Source: Bacillus sp. T3
GTDB taxonomy: Bacteria; Bacillota; Bacilli; Bacillales; Cytobacillaceae
DNA: 64,000 bases
Assembly: GCF_033449965.1 (NCBI RefSeq)
Contig: NZ_CP137761.1
Coordinates: 1,922,001 to 1,986,000, forward strand
Reading direction: 5' to 3'
Shown: one piece after another, positions 37,218 through 47,021 of the stretch
Layout of the letters: each line of letters opens with the position of its first letter
How positions within the stretch are numbered: the stretch's first letter is position 1
Program-made: the position numbers and the translations under genes
Notes under the pieces: model-generated
Seen by the model: only the letters and a program-made list of their open reading frames with translations
What the model was told of the DNA's origin: nothing
Database searches by the model: none

Positions 37218-38156
37218 TTAATTCATTTTTTCCCACCAGCCCTTTATCCTGAAATACATGGCAATGGTGATACCAATCGTCAGCATCAAACCTAAGGCTA
37301 CTCCATAGCCATAGCGCCAACCTAACTCTGGCATATGTTGAAAGTTCATCCCGTATAATCCTGCTAAAAATGTCATAGGTAAAAAAATCACGCTAGCTAA
37401 AGTTAATGTTTTCATAATAGCGTTTGTATGATCTGCTTTTAGTGACATTTGCAGATTGTAAATACTCAACAAATTTTCTTTAAACGTATCAAGAGCTGCG
37501 ATAATTCTGGCCTGATCACTATCTAAATCCTGAAAGTAAAAGTGAGACTCTTCATCTAAAAAGGGGAAGTCTTCCTTTCCGATGATTGCTAGCACAGCTT
37601 CTTGAGGCTCGATGATTTGTCTTAATTCATGTAATTTTGATTTCCAACGATAAGCGGTTTTACCGATTTTATTTTCAAAAGGATCCTTAAACACGTCTTT
37701 TTCAAGCTGTAGGATTTGGTCCGCTATTTCATCAATGACACTAAAGATAAATTCTGTGCTGTTATTGATGATGTGAAAAAGAATTCGCCCTGTGTGGGAC
37801 ATTTGCTCTGGGTCATCATGAAAAATGTTTAATATAGACTCATAAAGGTTAATAGGGTCCTGTTCCATCATCGTCACAACATAATTGCTTCCAACGAGAA
37901 TGTTTATTTTTAGAGTTTCGAATTGACTAGTCATAGAGCAAATGGATAACACCACTTCGTTCTTATATTCATTTATTTTAGGTATGTCTGAATAATGAAG
38001 CAGATTTTTTTTTGCCAAAGGGTGGATTGGTAATTGCTTAATAAATGAATTTTGATCCGAGGAGGTAAGGTGTAGCCAAACTACCTCATCTACTTTTGGC
38101 ATCGAAAAGGTGTCGATGTTTTTGATTTGCTTCGTTTTAGTCTCGTAAAGCAGCAT
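37218..38156 (-). CDS. corA: CorA-family divalent cation transporter
   Basis: A 312-residue channel-type Mg/Co transporter. The long cytoplasmic N-terminal domain is followed by two membrane helices near the C terminus, with the pore motif GMNF (LAGLYGMNFQHMPEL). It ends in a basic tail (RIKGWWEKMN). ATG at 38156 follows GAAGGAG; in-frame codons further upstream lack a site. Ion choice cannot be inferred. Confidence 0.88.
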   Translation of the reverse strand: MLLYETKTKQIKNIDTFSMPKVDEVVWLHLTSSDQNSFIKQLPIHPLAKKNLLHYSDIPKINEYKNEVVLSICSMTSQFETLKINILVGSNYVVTMMEQDPINLYESILNIFHDDPEQMSHTGRILFHIINNSTEFIFSVIDEIADQILQLEKDVFKDPFENKIGKTAYRWKSKLHELRQIIEPQEAVLAIIGKEDFPFLDEESHFYFQDLDSDQARIIAALDTFKENLLSIYNLQMSLKADHTNAIMKTLTLASVIFLPMTFLAGLYGMNFQHMPELGWRYGYGVALGLMLTIGITIAMYFRIKGWWEKMN

Positions 38157-38264
38157 GGAAACTCCTTCTTTCGAAAATGTGGGGTTAATAAAGAGCCTGT
38201 AATTTGAGGGATGCATTACTAATGTGTCCTGGTGTACAAAAAAAATGCATGGTTATCCATGCAT

Positions 38265-39011
38265 TTAACGGGCAATAACTTTATTTAAAAACTGGGCCAT
38301 TCTTTTATTTTTCGAATGATGAAAGATTTCTTGAGGGGTACCTTTTTCAATCACTGTGCCTTGATCCATGAAAATAACTTGATCGGCTACATCACGAGCA
38401 AACTGCATTTCATGGGTAACAACAACCATCGTCATTCCTTCTTCAGCCAAATCCTTCATCACCTTTAGAACCTCACCAACAAGTTCCGGGTCTAATGCAG
38501 AAGTCGGTTCGTCAAATAATAGCACAGCAGGATCCATGGCCATTGCCCGTGCAATTCCAACTCGCTGCTGTTGACCGCCAGAAAGTTGATTAGGATACAT
38601 TTCGGCACGATCTTTAAGTCCAACTTTTTCGAGTAAAAGTAAAGCTTTTTTTCTTGCTTCTGCTTTTGGGCGTTTTAAAACAATAATCTGACCCTCCATT
38701 ACATTTTCAATTGCAGTTAAATGTGGAAAAAGATTATAGTTTTGAAAGACCATTCCGGTTTGCCCGCGAAATGAAGTAATTACAGATGAGGGGAGCTTGA
38801 TTTTTTCATTTAAATTAATCGATTTATTCCCAAGGGTAATTTTTCCTTCATCCGGCATCTCCAATAAATTCAAACAGCGCAATAGAGTCGTTTTGCCTGA
38901 GCCAGAAGGCCCTATTATGACTGCTGTCTTGCCCTTTTCAATCGACAAATCGATTCCCCGAAGGACCTCAACATCACGAAATCGCTTATGTAAATTTTCA
39001 ACGAATATCAT
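38265..39011 (-). CDS. Polar amino-acid ABC transporter, ATP-binding protein
   Basis: A 248-residue ATPase of the GlnQ/TcyC/HisP group. Walker A GPSGSGKTT, Q loop VFQNYNLFPH, signature LSGGQQQR and Walker B VLLFDEPTSALD are complete. It is third in a binding protein-permease-ATPase operon and would power uptake. The gap after the permease is about 50 bp. The binding protein suggests cystine or another polar amino acid. Confidence 0.9.
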   Translation of the reverse strand: MIFVENLHKRFRDVEVLRGIDLSIEKGKTAVIIGPSGSGKTTLLRCLNLLEMPDEGKITLGNKSINLNEKIKLPSSVITSFRGQTGMVFQNYNLFPHLTAIENVMEGQIIVLKRPKAEARKKALLLLEKVGLKDRAEMYPNQLSGGQQQRVGIARAMAMDPAVLLFDEPTSALDPELVGEVLKVMKDLAEEGMTMVVVTHEMQFARDVADQVIFMDQGTVIEKGTPQEIFHHSKNKRMAQFLNKVIAR

Positions 39012-39061
39012 TGTTTTCCTCCATTCATTCCATTTCCCAATGCATAATTAAGGGGATCGCC

Positions 39062-39744
39062 TTATTTGGCAATACCTCGTTCGAACCGCTTTTCAAGCTT
39101 TTCTTGGAAAAAGGAAAGGACCGTACTAAAAATTAAATAAATGAAGGCAACTTCAATGTATAACCAAAGCGGCTCATACGTCACAGCAACTACCTGTTGT
39201 CCTTTTTGAAACATTTCTGGAACCGTAATGGTAGCCGCAAGGGAGGTATCTTTTACAAGGCTAATAAAGGAGTTCCCTAAAGGTGGGATAGAAACTCTAA
39301 CTGCCTGTGGTAAGATGATCCTCCGCATTGCTTGGGCTTTTGTCATCCCAATCGAAAATGCTGCTTCCCATTGCCCCTTTGAAATGGACTGGATTGCTGC
39401 CCGAATAATTTCAGAGCCATACGCTCCAACATTAAGTGAAAATCCGATCACGGCAGCAGGGAAAGGGTCCAGCATAACTCCGATACTTGGTAAACCAAAA
39501 AACAAGATGAACAATTGGACTAAGAGAGGGGTTCCTCGAAAGATCCAAACATAAAATTTTGCCAACCAAACAAATGGTTGAAAACTTGAGAGACGGCCTA
39601 AAGCCGTTATGAGTGCAAGTAAAAGACCTAATGCAAAGGAAATTAAAGTAAGTGGGATGGTAAAGGATATCCCTGCCTGTAAAATTGGAAAAAGGAATCA
39701 CTAAGGATTCCTATAATTCGTTCAGAACGTTCTGTTGTCAACAT
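39062..39744 (-). pseudogene. Polar amino-acid ABC transporter permease, interrupted by one frameshift
   Basis: A HisM-type permease. The intact part (39062-39565) carries the EAA loop EAAFSIGMTKAQAMRRIILP and three membrane helices. Upstream, the frame is lost near 39687, where the minus strand reads TTTTTCCAATT. Adding one C gives SDSFFPILQAGISFTIPLTL and a continuous 227-residue protein from ATG at 39744. This length is normal for the family. It starts 12 bp after the binding-protein stop. Confidence 0.87.
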
Positions 39745-39756
39745 TTATCTCAGCCC

Positions 39757-40569
39757 TTATTTTGATACGTCAGTACCAAACCATTTTTCAGAAATTGTAA
39801 GATACGTTCCGTCTTTTTTCATATCAGCTAATGCACCATTAACCGCCTTAATTAGCTCATCGCTTTCTTTGCGGAAAAGGAATGCATTTTCTGTCGCATT
39901 TTCTTCTTCAGCAGCAATTTTCACTGCTAAATCAGGACGCTGTTTTTTAAGGTCAAGATAGGATAAGGAATCATTGATGTGAGCATCAACTCGACCAGAT
40001 GTTACAAGGTCAATCGCTTGGTTAAAACCTTCGATTGGAGTTGTTGTCGCACCAAATTTTTCGGCCATTTTATTATAATTACTATTTAGTGATTGAGCAG
40101 CTTTCTTCCCTTTAAGGTCTTCAAAGTTTTTGATTGTATCATTTCCTTCTGCAACGAGTAACACTGCTTTTGATACAATGTATGGATCTGAGAAATCATA
40201 TTTTTCTTGTCGTTCAGGATTGATGGAAACTTCATTCGCCACAACATCATACCGTTTTGCATCTAAACCAGCAATTAAGCCATCCCATTTTCCTTCAACA
40301 AAGTTAACCTTAATATCAAGGCGCTTAAAAACTTCTTCTGCGATTTCAACATCAAAGCCAGTTAGCTTCCCAGCTTCGTCATGAAAAGTAAATGGAGCGT
40401 ATGTACCTTCTGTACCAATAGAAATTTCGCCTTTTTCTTTAATTTGATCATAAAGGCTAGCGGTCTCTTTCGTCTGATCTTCGGTTGTATTTTCTTTTTC
40501 ATCGTTATTGCAAGCAGCTAGTCCAATAGCAAAGAAAATGCTCAAGATAAGTAATAATGTCTTTTTCAT
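39757..40569 (-). CDS. Amino-acid ABC transporter substrate-binding lipoprotein
   Basis: A 270-residue family 3 binding protein anchored by a lipid at the Cys of LAAC. GTEGTYAPFTFHDEAGKLTGFDVEI is the hallmark start of the mature domain, and DVVANEVSINPERQEKYDFSDPY follows. It resembles cystine-binding TcyA/YckK-type proteins. That specificity would fit the sulfur amino-acid operon at the left of the window, but no S-box or T-box precedes this operon. Confidence 0.88.
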   Translation of the reverse strand: MKKTLLLILSIFFAIGLAACNNDEKENTTEDQTKETASLYDQIKEKGEISIGTEGTYAPFTFHDEAGKLTGFDVEIAEEVFKRLDIKVNFVEGKWDGLIAGLDAKRYDVVANEVSINPERQEKYDFSDPYIVSKAVLLVAEGNDTIKNFEDLKGKKAAQSLNSNYNKMAEKFGATTTPIEGFNQAIDLVTSGRVDAHINDSLSYLDLKKQRPDLAVKIAAEEENATENAFLFRKESDELIKAVNGALADMKKDGTYLTISEKWFGTDVSK

Positions 40570-40618
40570 GTGCGTAAACCCCCAGTAAGTTAATAGGTAT
40601 TATAGAATATGCTATATT

Positions 40619-40647
40619 AGAATAATATAGAGAATGATGCGTGTCAA
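40619..40647 (-). promoter_or_regulatory. Sigma-A promoter of the amino-acid ABC operon
   Basis: On the minus strand TTGACA (40647-40642), 17-nt spacer, TATTCT (40624-40619). Just upstream at 40679-40704 is a 26-bp palindrome, AAAATAATGAT-TTTA-ATCATTATTTT, a possible operator. Confidence 0.65.
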
Positions 40648-40707
40648 TAAGAAGCTATCAACAATCTTATTGTTTGTAAAAATAATGATTTTAATCATTA
40701 TTTTACT

Positions 40708-40738
40708 AAAAGGCTATCTGTGAAGCAGACAGCCTTTT
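40708..40738 (-). terminator. Terminator of the coiled-coil gene
   Basis: AAAAGGCTATCTG and CAGACAGCCTTTT pair with one bulge, just after the stop of the next gene to the right. Confidence 0.7.
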
Positions 40739-40747
40739 ACTAATGTT

Positions 40748-41494
40748 TTATGTGTTGGATTGATTATGACTTGTACTATCATTTTCCCGTTTCGATGGTT
40801 TAAAAAAATATCCTGAAAACGTCTTAAGCATCTGTTTTGATTGTAATTCTATTTTTTCTGTTAAAAGGGAAAATCTTTCATATATCACTGATTTTAAAGT
40901 GTCCAGTTGACGATTCAATTTGTGTGTATGTGCTTCCTGTTGATCAATTCTTTCCATGACGGTTTGGTGATAAACATCATGAACCTCGATTTTTGAAGAA
41001 AGTTTGCGATTACTATCCTGGATTTGGCTATTTATCTCAGCAAGAAGATTTTCTTCAAGTTCTTTTAGTTTAGACATTAACCTATTTGTTGTTTGATCCT
41101 GAGTCGTTAATTGAGCTAGAAGTGCTTGATGGAGGATTTCTTCCTGATCAACCAATTGGATCAGTGCTTGCTGTTCCTTGTTCATATTTGCTAACTTCTC
41201 TAACACAGTTTTTTCTAATGCAGTTAAATTATTGAGGATCGTCATTTGATTTATTTCATGTTTTTCCATTCTTGTCGTCATGGCTGTGTTGCTTTCCTGT
41301 TGATCATTATTTCTTGTTTCCAATAAATCCCCAATACTTTTAATTGATTGGGATAATTTCTGATTGATTCTCTCTTGTGATTTTAACATCTCTTCCATGT
41401 AATGTTGGTGGTATACTTGTTGATTTGATGGGGGATTTTCGGGAATACTTAAATGGACTTTCGTCTTGTTCGAGTTGTTTTCATATACACTCAT
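40748..41494 (-). CDS. Coiled-coil protein of unknown function
   Basis: A 248-residue hydrophilic protein, mostly heptad-like helix from about residue 30 to 220, rich in Gln, Glu, Leu and Lys. A loosely repeated block (RMEKHEINQMTILNNL, QEEILHQALLAQL, EVHDVYHQTVMERI) recurs roughly every 30 to 50 residues. There is no signal peptide or membrane segment. A GAGGTGAG site precedes the ATG. Similar coiled-coil proteins in Bacillus are unannotated; a structural or spore-coat role is only a guess. Confidence 0.6.
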   Translation of the reverse strand: MSVYENNSNKTKVHLSIPENPPSNQQVYHQHYMEEMLKSQERINQKLSQSIKSIGDLLETRNNDQQESNTAMTTRMEKHEINQMTILNNLTALEKTVLEKLANMNKEQQALIQLVDQEEILHQALLAQLTTQDQTTNRLMSKLKELEENLLAEINSQIQDSNRKLSSKIEVHDVYHQTVMERIDQQEAHTHKLNRQLDTLKSVIYERFSLLTEKIELQSKQMLKTFSGYFFKPSKRENDSTSHNQSNT

Positions 41495-41689
41495 AAACTC
41501 ACCTCGACTTGTTTTTTAATATGGGGCAATACCCTTTATCCTATGTCAAAATTTAAATTATGTTAGAAATAGAACATATAATTAGTTTTTTTCACATTAG
41601 TCTATCAGTAGTTGAAGAAAATTTTTGCGTTTACGAGGATGAAAAGTTAAGATGAAAATTGAAAATAAAATACTAAAAGGTGATAAAAC

Positions 41690-41995
41690 ATGAAATGTAA
41701 AATTAACCGGATGGCAGCAAAGGTATTAAAAGAAATGCTTGAAAAGAATGAGGCAGCAGATGGAAAAATGATTCGGGTTTATGTTACACATATGCATGAT
41801 GATCATGCCCATTATGATTTAAAATTTGATACACAAACAGAACATGATGAAGTGGTTAAAACAGATAAAGAAATCGATATTTTGCTTGACAAGCGAGAAG
41901 AATTTTTAGATGGGGTTTGGATCCAATATTTCCAAGTTCCAAAAGAAGAATTTGTGATAACCAATCCCTCAAAATCGCATCACCACCATCATTAA
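41690..41995 (+). CDS. HesB/IscA-like fold protein without the cysteine ligands, His-rich
   Basis: A 101-residue protein with the A-type iron-sulfur carrier layout: INRMAAKVLKEMLEKN, RVYVTH, HYDLKFDTQ, IDILLD, LDGVWIQYF and a final FVITNP. The usual three cysteines are missing; instead there is HMHDDHAH in the middle and SKSHHHHH at the end. It may bind a different metal. A GATAAAAC leader gives only a weak ribosome-binding site. The family call rests on pattern only. Confidence 0.55.
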   Translation: MKCKINRMAAKVLKEMLEKNEAADGKMIRVYVTHMHDDHAHYDLKFDTQTEHDEVVKTDKEIDILLDKREEFLDGVWIQYFQVPKEEFVITNPSKSHHHHH

Positions 41996-42003
41996 TATCC
42001 ATG

Positions 42004-42083
42004 AAGCCAAGGGAATTTACCTTGGCTTTATTAATAATATCCACTTCCATTTTTTGTGAAAAAACGGAGGTGGATATTTTTAT
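42004..42083 (+). terminator. Two consecutive terminator hairpins
   Basis: AAGCCAAGG/CCTTGGCTT (42004-42029), then ATATCCACTTCC paired with GGAGGTGGATAT (42037-42077), followed by T residues. Confidence 0.75.
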
Positions 42084-42130
42084 ACCAGACGTTAAAACTA
42101 GAGAAAGGTCACACAAGGGGTGGGGCGTAT

Positions 42131-42424
42131 ATGATATTTTTTGCGTGTACCAATTATAATGGAACAAATCCTGAAACTTACAACGGGATTCAAGTAACAA
42201 CTTTAGGAGATCCGAATATTGTTGTCGCAACATTTAACTCCTATGATCCACTGTATGATTATCAAAATTTCATAAGTTGGACGGAAAGCATAGGTGACGA
42301 AAATGTCGGTTTTTGTGATAGCCTAAAACATTTTGCTAAAGACTATAAAACGGTATCCAATCATGATGCAGCTTTAATGCTTTCAATGGTATATGGAGAT
42401 CATCAGGACTGTGAAAATGGATGA
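42131..42424 (+). CDS. Protein of unknown function (97 aa)
   Basis: ATG at 42131 follows GGGGTGGGG; a longer frame overlaps the terminator hairpin and is unlikely. The product is mixed alpha/beta with several aromatic residues (MIFFACTNYNG, SYDPLYDYQNF) and three cysteines. It is followed at 40 bp by another unknown gene on the same strand. Family not recognised. Confidence 0.5.
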   Translation: MIFFACTNYNGTNPETYNGIQVTTLGDPNIVVATFNSYDPLYDYQNFISWTESIGDENVGFCDSLKHFAKDYKTVSNHDAALMLSMVYGDHQDCENG

Positions 42425-42464
42425 GTAGTAATTATGTCATTTAATCAGAAAGGTTGGTGTAATT

Positions 42465-43145
42465 ATGTCTTTAGAATGGTTTGATCGAGTAAGTGGGGAA
42501 ATTCAAGATCACCTTGAATCAATCTGTGCAAAATATGATCAAGTTGGTAATATGACCATTGAAAGAGGAGCAAAATTTCCAAGAATAGAGTTTTTTATAG
42601 AAACCGAAGAGGAAGACCGTGTATATTTTTGTACGATTTCCTATGATCCAGCGCACGAAGATTTCTTTTTTGAATCATTTGATCCTGATTTAGGGCAAAC
42701 GGCTCGAATTGTTTTATATGACATCGAGGATATCATTGATGCAGTTCATGAAAGTCTGCATGACTATTTAAATGATGATGTCATGGATGAAGATTTGGAT
42801 GAAGAATTTGATGAAAATCTGGATGAAGATTCGGATTATAACGAACGTGTCCTTTATCTAGATGAAGGTGAGGCTTCTGATATATTTGAGGAAATTGATG
42901 TGGAATGGGAAACTCCTGAAGTAACTGCTTACCTTGAAGAGGATGAAGTGGAGGTTACATACCAATTTGGAATTGTAACAGAAACCGGAGATGGTGTGTT
43001 AAGAAGAGTGAATCGAATTTGGACAGAAGATCAAGAATTAATTAAAGATGAGTCGAACTTTATTTTCAGTAAAGAGGAAGCTGGCACGATTATTGCTATG
43101 ATAGCTAGCCATATGGACAAATTAAGTAATTTTGATTACTCATAA
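42465..43145 (+). CDS. Acidic protein of unknown function
   Basis: A 226-residue, very acidic cytoplasmic protein. The N-terminal part (1-100) and the C-terminal part (150-226) look folded. They are joined by a run of Asp/Glu around residues 105-130 (DEDLDEEFDENLDEDSD) that seems to have grown by repeat of a DEDLDE-type unit. GGTTGGTG precedes the ATG weakly. It may form an operon with the preceding unknown gene. Family not recognised. Confidence 0.6.
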   Translation: MSLEWFDRVSGEIQDHLESICAKYDQVGNMTIERGAKFPRIEFFIETEEEDRVYFCTISYDPAHEDFFFESFDPDLGQTARIVLYDIEDIIDAVHESLHDYLNDDVMDEDLDEEFDENLDEDSDYNERVLYLDEGEASDIFEEIDVEWETPEVTAYLEEDEVEVTYQFGIVTETGDGVLRRVNRIWTEDQELIKDESNFIFSKEEAGTIIAMIASHMDKLSNFDYS

Positions 43146-43163
43146 AAAATTAGTTTAAAAAGT

Positions 43164-43196
43164 GGAAGGTCTTCTCATTGTGAGAAGACCTTTCAA
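43164..43196. terminator. Bidirectional terminator before cls
   Basis: GGAAGGTCTTCTCA and TGAGAAGACCTTTC form a long stem between convergent genes. Confidence 0.8.
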
Positions 43197-43216
43197 ATGT
43201 CATTACAATAAATAAA

Positions 43217-44662
43217 TTATAAAATCGGTGATAATAAGCGAGAAATTGATTCTTTTGTTTGAATAAGGATGGATCTTTTTTGGTATTTTTCGATTGTTAA
43301 TTCTGAAGAAAGACGGATATCTATCTTAAATATTTCAGCTAATTGCTGTGCAATATCAGGATGATATAAAAAAGCATTGACCTCAAAATTCAATCTAAAA
43401 CTACGTACATCTATGTTGGCTGTCCCTACTGAAGCAATTTTGCCATCCACAACAATCATCTTCGCATGAAGGAATCCATTTTCATAAGTAAAGATTTTTA
43501 CTCCAGCTCTTAACAATTGTCCTGCATTAGAATACGTCGCCCAATATACAAACGGATGATCCGGCTTATTTGGTATCATTATTTGAACATCAACACCTGA
43601 AAAAGCAGCGATTTTTAAGGCATCTAATAAACTTTCATCTGGAATGAGGTAGGGTGTTTGAATATAAACATATTTTTTTGCTGAAAGGATCATCTTTATG
43701 TACCCGTGTTTTATTTGCTCCCATTCAGAATCAGGCCCGCTGGAAACAATTTGGATTCCAATTTCACCATGTATTTCCAGGGTAGGATAATAATATTCTT
43801 TAAAAGAAATCTTCATTTTTGATGCTTGGTTCCAATCCAGCATAAATCTCGATTGGAGATTATTTACAGCTTCACCTTCAATCCGCAAATGAGTATCCCG
43901 CCAATAGCCAAACCTTTGGTTCAAACCTAAATATTCATTTCCAATATTAAATCCACCAATATATCCGATTTTACTGTCGATAATGGCGATTTTACGATGA
44001 TTTCGGTAATTAACACGCAAGTTTATCATCGGAATTTTGCCGGGAAAAAATGCTTCAATGATTCCGCCTGACTGCTCAATTTGTTTTTTAAAACGTCTCG
44101 ACAGATGCCTTGAACCACTATCATCATAAAGGACTCTTACTTCTACACCCTGACGAGCTTTCTCTGCTAAAGTTGATGCGATTCTTTTTCCTAACTCATC
44201 ATCACGAATAATATAGTAAATCAAATGGATATGCTCTTGGGCATTTTGTATATCATATAATAATGATTCAAATTTCTCATGACCGTCCGTGAAAATTTGT
44301 AATGCGTTGTTCTCTGTGTAAAGCGCTTCGTTATTATTTAAATGTAAGAAAATAAGATCATTGTAATTATGAATAACAGGGTTTCTAAATTCTGAGCGGT
44401 TTTCTTCAATTAATTTCATTTGTGCAAACACAGCTCTTTGTAGAAAGGTATGTTCATGTTTATCCCATTTGAATATTCTTCTTCTACTTAAATTTTGTCC
44501 AAAAATGATATATAAAATAAAGCCTAACACAGGCAAAAAGAATAAGACCATTAACCACGCCCAAGTTGCACTAATATTTCGGCGTTCTAGGAATACAACG
44601 ATACCAGCTAATATAATATTTAATACCATGGAGATCCCTAATAACACGGTCGTTATTTGCAT
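43217..44662 (-). CDS. cls: Cardiolipin synthase
   Basis: A 481-residue membrane enzyme of the phospholipase D superfamily that joins two phosphatidylglycerols. Two N-terminal membrane helices (residues 4-24 and 34-56) precede two HKD motifs, HRKIAIIDSKIGYIGG and HAKMIVVDGKIASVGT. AAGGAGAA precedes the ATG. It is a complete family member. Bacillus usually has two or three paralogues (ClsA, YwjE, YwiE); this cannot be ranked among them. Confidence 0.92.
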   Translation of the reverse strand: MQITTVLLGISMVLNIILAGIVVFLERRNISATWAWLMVLFFLPVLGFILYIIFGQNLSRRRIFKWDKHEHTFLQRAVFAQMKLIEENRSEFRNPVIHNYNDLIFLHLNNNEALYTENNALQIFTDGHEKFESLLYDIQNAQEHIHLIYYIIRDDELGKRIASTLAEKARQGVEVRVLYDDSGSRHLSRRFKKQIEQSGGIIEAFFPGKIPMINLRVNYRNHRKIAIIDSKIGYIGGFNIGNEYLGLNQRFGYWRDTHLRIEGEAVNNLQSRFMLDWNQASKMKISFKEYYYPTLEIHGEIGIQIVSSGPDSEWEQIKHGYIKMILSAKKYVYIQTPYLIPDESLLDALKIAAFSGVDVQIMIPNKPDHPFVYWATYSNAGQLLRAGVKIFTYENGFLHAKMIVVDGKIASVGTANIDVRSFRLNFEVNAFLYHPDIAQQLAEIFKIDIRLSSELTIEKYQKRSILIQTKESISRLLSPIL

Positions 44663-45193
44663 CTTATTCTCCTTTCAAAACACATTCTCTATTTAATGCA
44701 ATAAGTGATAAATCAGTAAAATACTCTCATGTGGCATAAGTATTCTTCTCTACGTTATAACATATTGTCATGCAATATTTCAAAGTAAAAATGGTTTAAG
44801 CTAATCAAAGTAATGAAATGAATTAGAGCAGAATAAAATAGAGTCTTATTCTTTATCGGATTCTAATCGATATAAAGCTAGTCATACTGTTATATTGTAA
44901 AGCCAGAGAAAATAGAATCTAAACATAAATGATTTGTATTGTTTCGAAATTTGAACCGAGTCCGTATTGATCATACAGTTTGATTGATGTAAAAAGGTTG
45001 AAAATAATTTGTGAGTGATATTTTTTATCTGATTTAAGTGAATTTTCTGAAAAATGTCAAAAAAACAAGAAAAGTATTTGAAGCGTACTAAATATTATTT
45101 CTGATATTATCTAGACAGATATAATAATCGGGAGTAATATGTTTTGTATATTCAAAAATTCAAATATATAAATATAGTGAGGTTGGTATATTT
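44663..45193. other. Gene-free AT-rich region between cls and sulP
   Basis: No convincing open frame on either strand. The last 45 bases before sulP hold TATATTCAAAAATTCAAATATA, two near-repeats that might serve the ArsR regulator encoded downstream. Otherwise I see nothing. Confidence 0.4.
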
Positions 45194-46947
45194 GTGAAAC
45201 GTTTTTTGAGCAGTATTAACCAATATACAATGGAAAGTTTTCGTAAGGATTTTCTGTCAGGAACAATTGTCGGTGTTATTGCCATCCCTTTAGGAATGGC
45301 ATTTGCAATTGCCTCGGGTGTTAAACCTGAGTATGGTATTTATACAACCATTATTGCTGGTATTTTAATCTCGTTACTTGGTGGTTCAAAATTCCAAATT
45401 GCAGGGCCGACGGGTGCATTTATTCCTGTTTTACTGGGCATTGTTATGACCTATGGCTATGAAAATCTTCTAATTGCTGGATTTATGGCTGGGTTTATGC
45501 TGTTGTTAATGGGTGTGTTTAAATTGGGCTCACTCATTAAATATATACCTCGTCCTGTTACAATTGGGTTCACATCTGGAATTGCCGTGATCATTTTTAC
45601 TGGCCAAATTGCTAGTTTCCTAGGCTTGTCAGGAATTGAGAAGCATGAAGAATTTATTGCAAATATAAATGAGATTTTTGTTCACTTAAATACGATTAAT
45701 TTTTATAGCATCATAATTGCGATAACTTGTTTAGCTATTATCTTAGTAACACCAAAATGGTTTCCTAAAATACCTGGTCCCCTTTTAGGTCTTTTATTTT
45801 CAACTATTATTGCGGCGGTGTTTTTTCCAGGTCAGGTTACCACAATCGGATCAGCCTATGGCGAGATACCGAATAAACTGCCAAGTTTCCATTGGCCAGA
45901 TTTTTCGATAGATAATATGGTGAAAATGATACAGCCAGCCTTTGTAATTGCCATTTTGGGCGGTATCGAATCATTACTTTCCGCGGTGGTTGCTGATGGA
46001 ATGTCTGGTACAAAGCATAATAGTAACAAAGAATTGATTGGCCAAGGGATTGCGAATATGGTAACGCCTTTATTTGGGGGATTCCAGCAACTGGAGCCAT
46101 TGCTAGAACGGCTACGAATATAAAAAATGGGGCGGTATCATCTGTTTCTGGAGTAATTCATGGTTTTGTGGTTCTTTTTGTATTGTTGATTTTTGCACCG
46201 TATGCATCGCATATACCATTGGCTAGTATGGCTCCTATCTTAATGGTGGTTGCTTGGAATATGAGTGAAAGAAAGGCTTTTGCTCACGTACTCCATACTA
46301 AAACAAGTGATTCATATATTCTTGTTATCACATTTTTGTTAACTGTGTTTACCAATCTCACTGTCGCAGTTGAAGTCGGACTCATTTTAGCTGCCATGCT
46401 GTTTATTAAACGAATGAGTGGGTTATTAACGGTTGCCAAAGTATTGCCTGATCAAAGCTCAGATTTGAAAAAGGTAAACCCGCATGTGGTTCATGAAGGT
46501 CATGATTGTCCACAAATCGGTATTTTTACAGTTGAAGGGCCACTATTCTTTGGAGCTGCACAAATGTTCGAGCAATCGATTATGTCGACGATTAATCATC
46601 GGCCATTGGTCTTGATTTTACGGATGGCAAAAGTTCCTTATATGGATACAACAGGTGAAGGAACACTAAATAGTATTGTTCGTCATTTTCAAAGGCAAGG
46701 TGGAACAATCCTAGTTTCTAGCGTGCAAGAACAACCAATGGAGGTTCTAAAAAAATCAGGTTTATATAACAAAATAGGTGGTAATCAATTTTTTGAGCAT
46801 ACCGGTGATGCGATTAACTATGCTTTAACACATCTAAATTATAATAAGTGTATTGGTTGTAGACATTTTGCCTTCCAAGAGTGCCGTCAGCTTTCACAAA
46901 CAGCAGAAACACAAGAAATTGGTCGAAAAATGACACTTCAAGTATAA
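45194..46947 (+). pseudogene. SulP-family anion transporter with STAS domain, interrupted by one frameshift
   Basis: A 584-residue SLC26/SulP transporter once one base is restored. The membrane domain begins SFRKDFLSGTIVGVIAIPLGMAF and has GPTGAFIPVL. The frame breaks near 46082, where the strand reads GGGGGATTCCAGC; one more T gives GGFPATGAIARTATN. The C-terminal STAS domain has PYMDTTGEGTLNSI. An unusual tail follows, with CIGC and a third Cys six residues on. GTG start. An ArsR-type regulator follows 74 bp later. The substrate could be sulfate, bicarbonate or another anion. Confidence 0.87.
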
Positions 46948-47021
46948 TGAAGAAAAAAAGCATGTCACATTATAAACTTGTTAGTTTTGGTGTGAAACAT
47001 GAAGGAGTATTGGAGGAGAAA

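Noticed and set aside
41690..41995. HHHHH at a protein end as a cloning tag or vector contamination
   Set aside because: The flanking DNA is ordinary Bacillus-like chromosome with natural terminators, and other histidines occur inside the protein.
45140..45170. ArsR operator upstream of sulP
   Set aside because: The two TTCAAA blocks are direct rather than well-formed inverted repeats, so the case is too weak.
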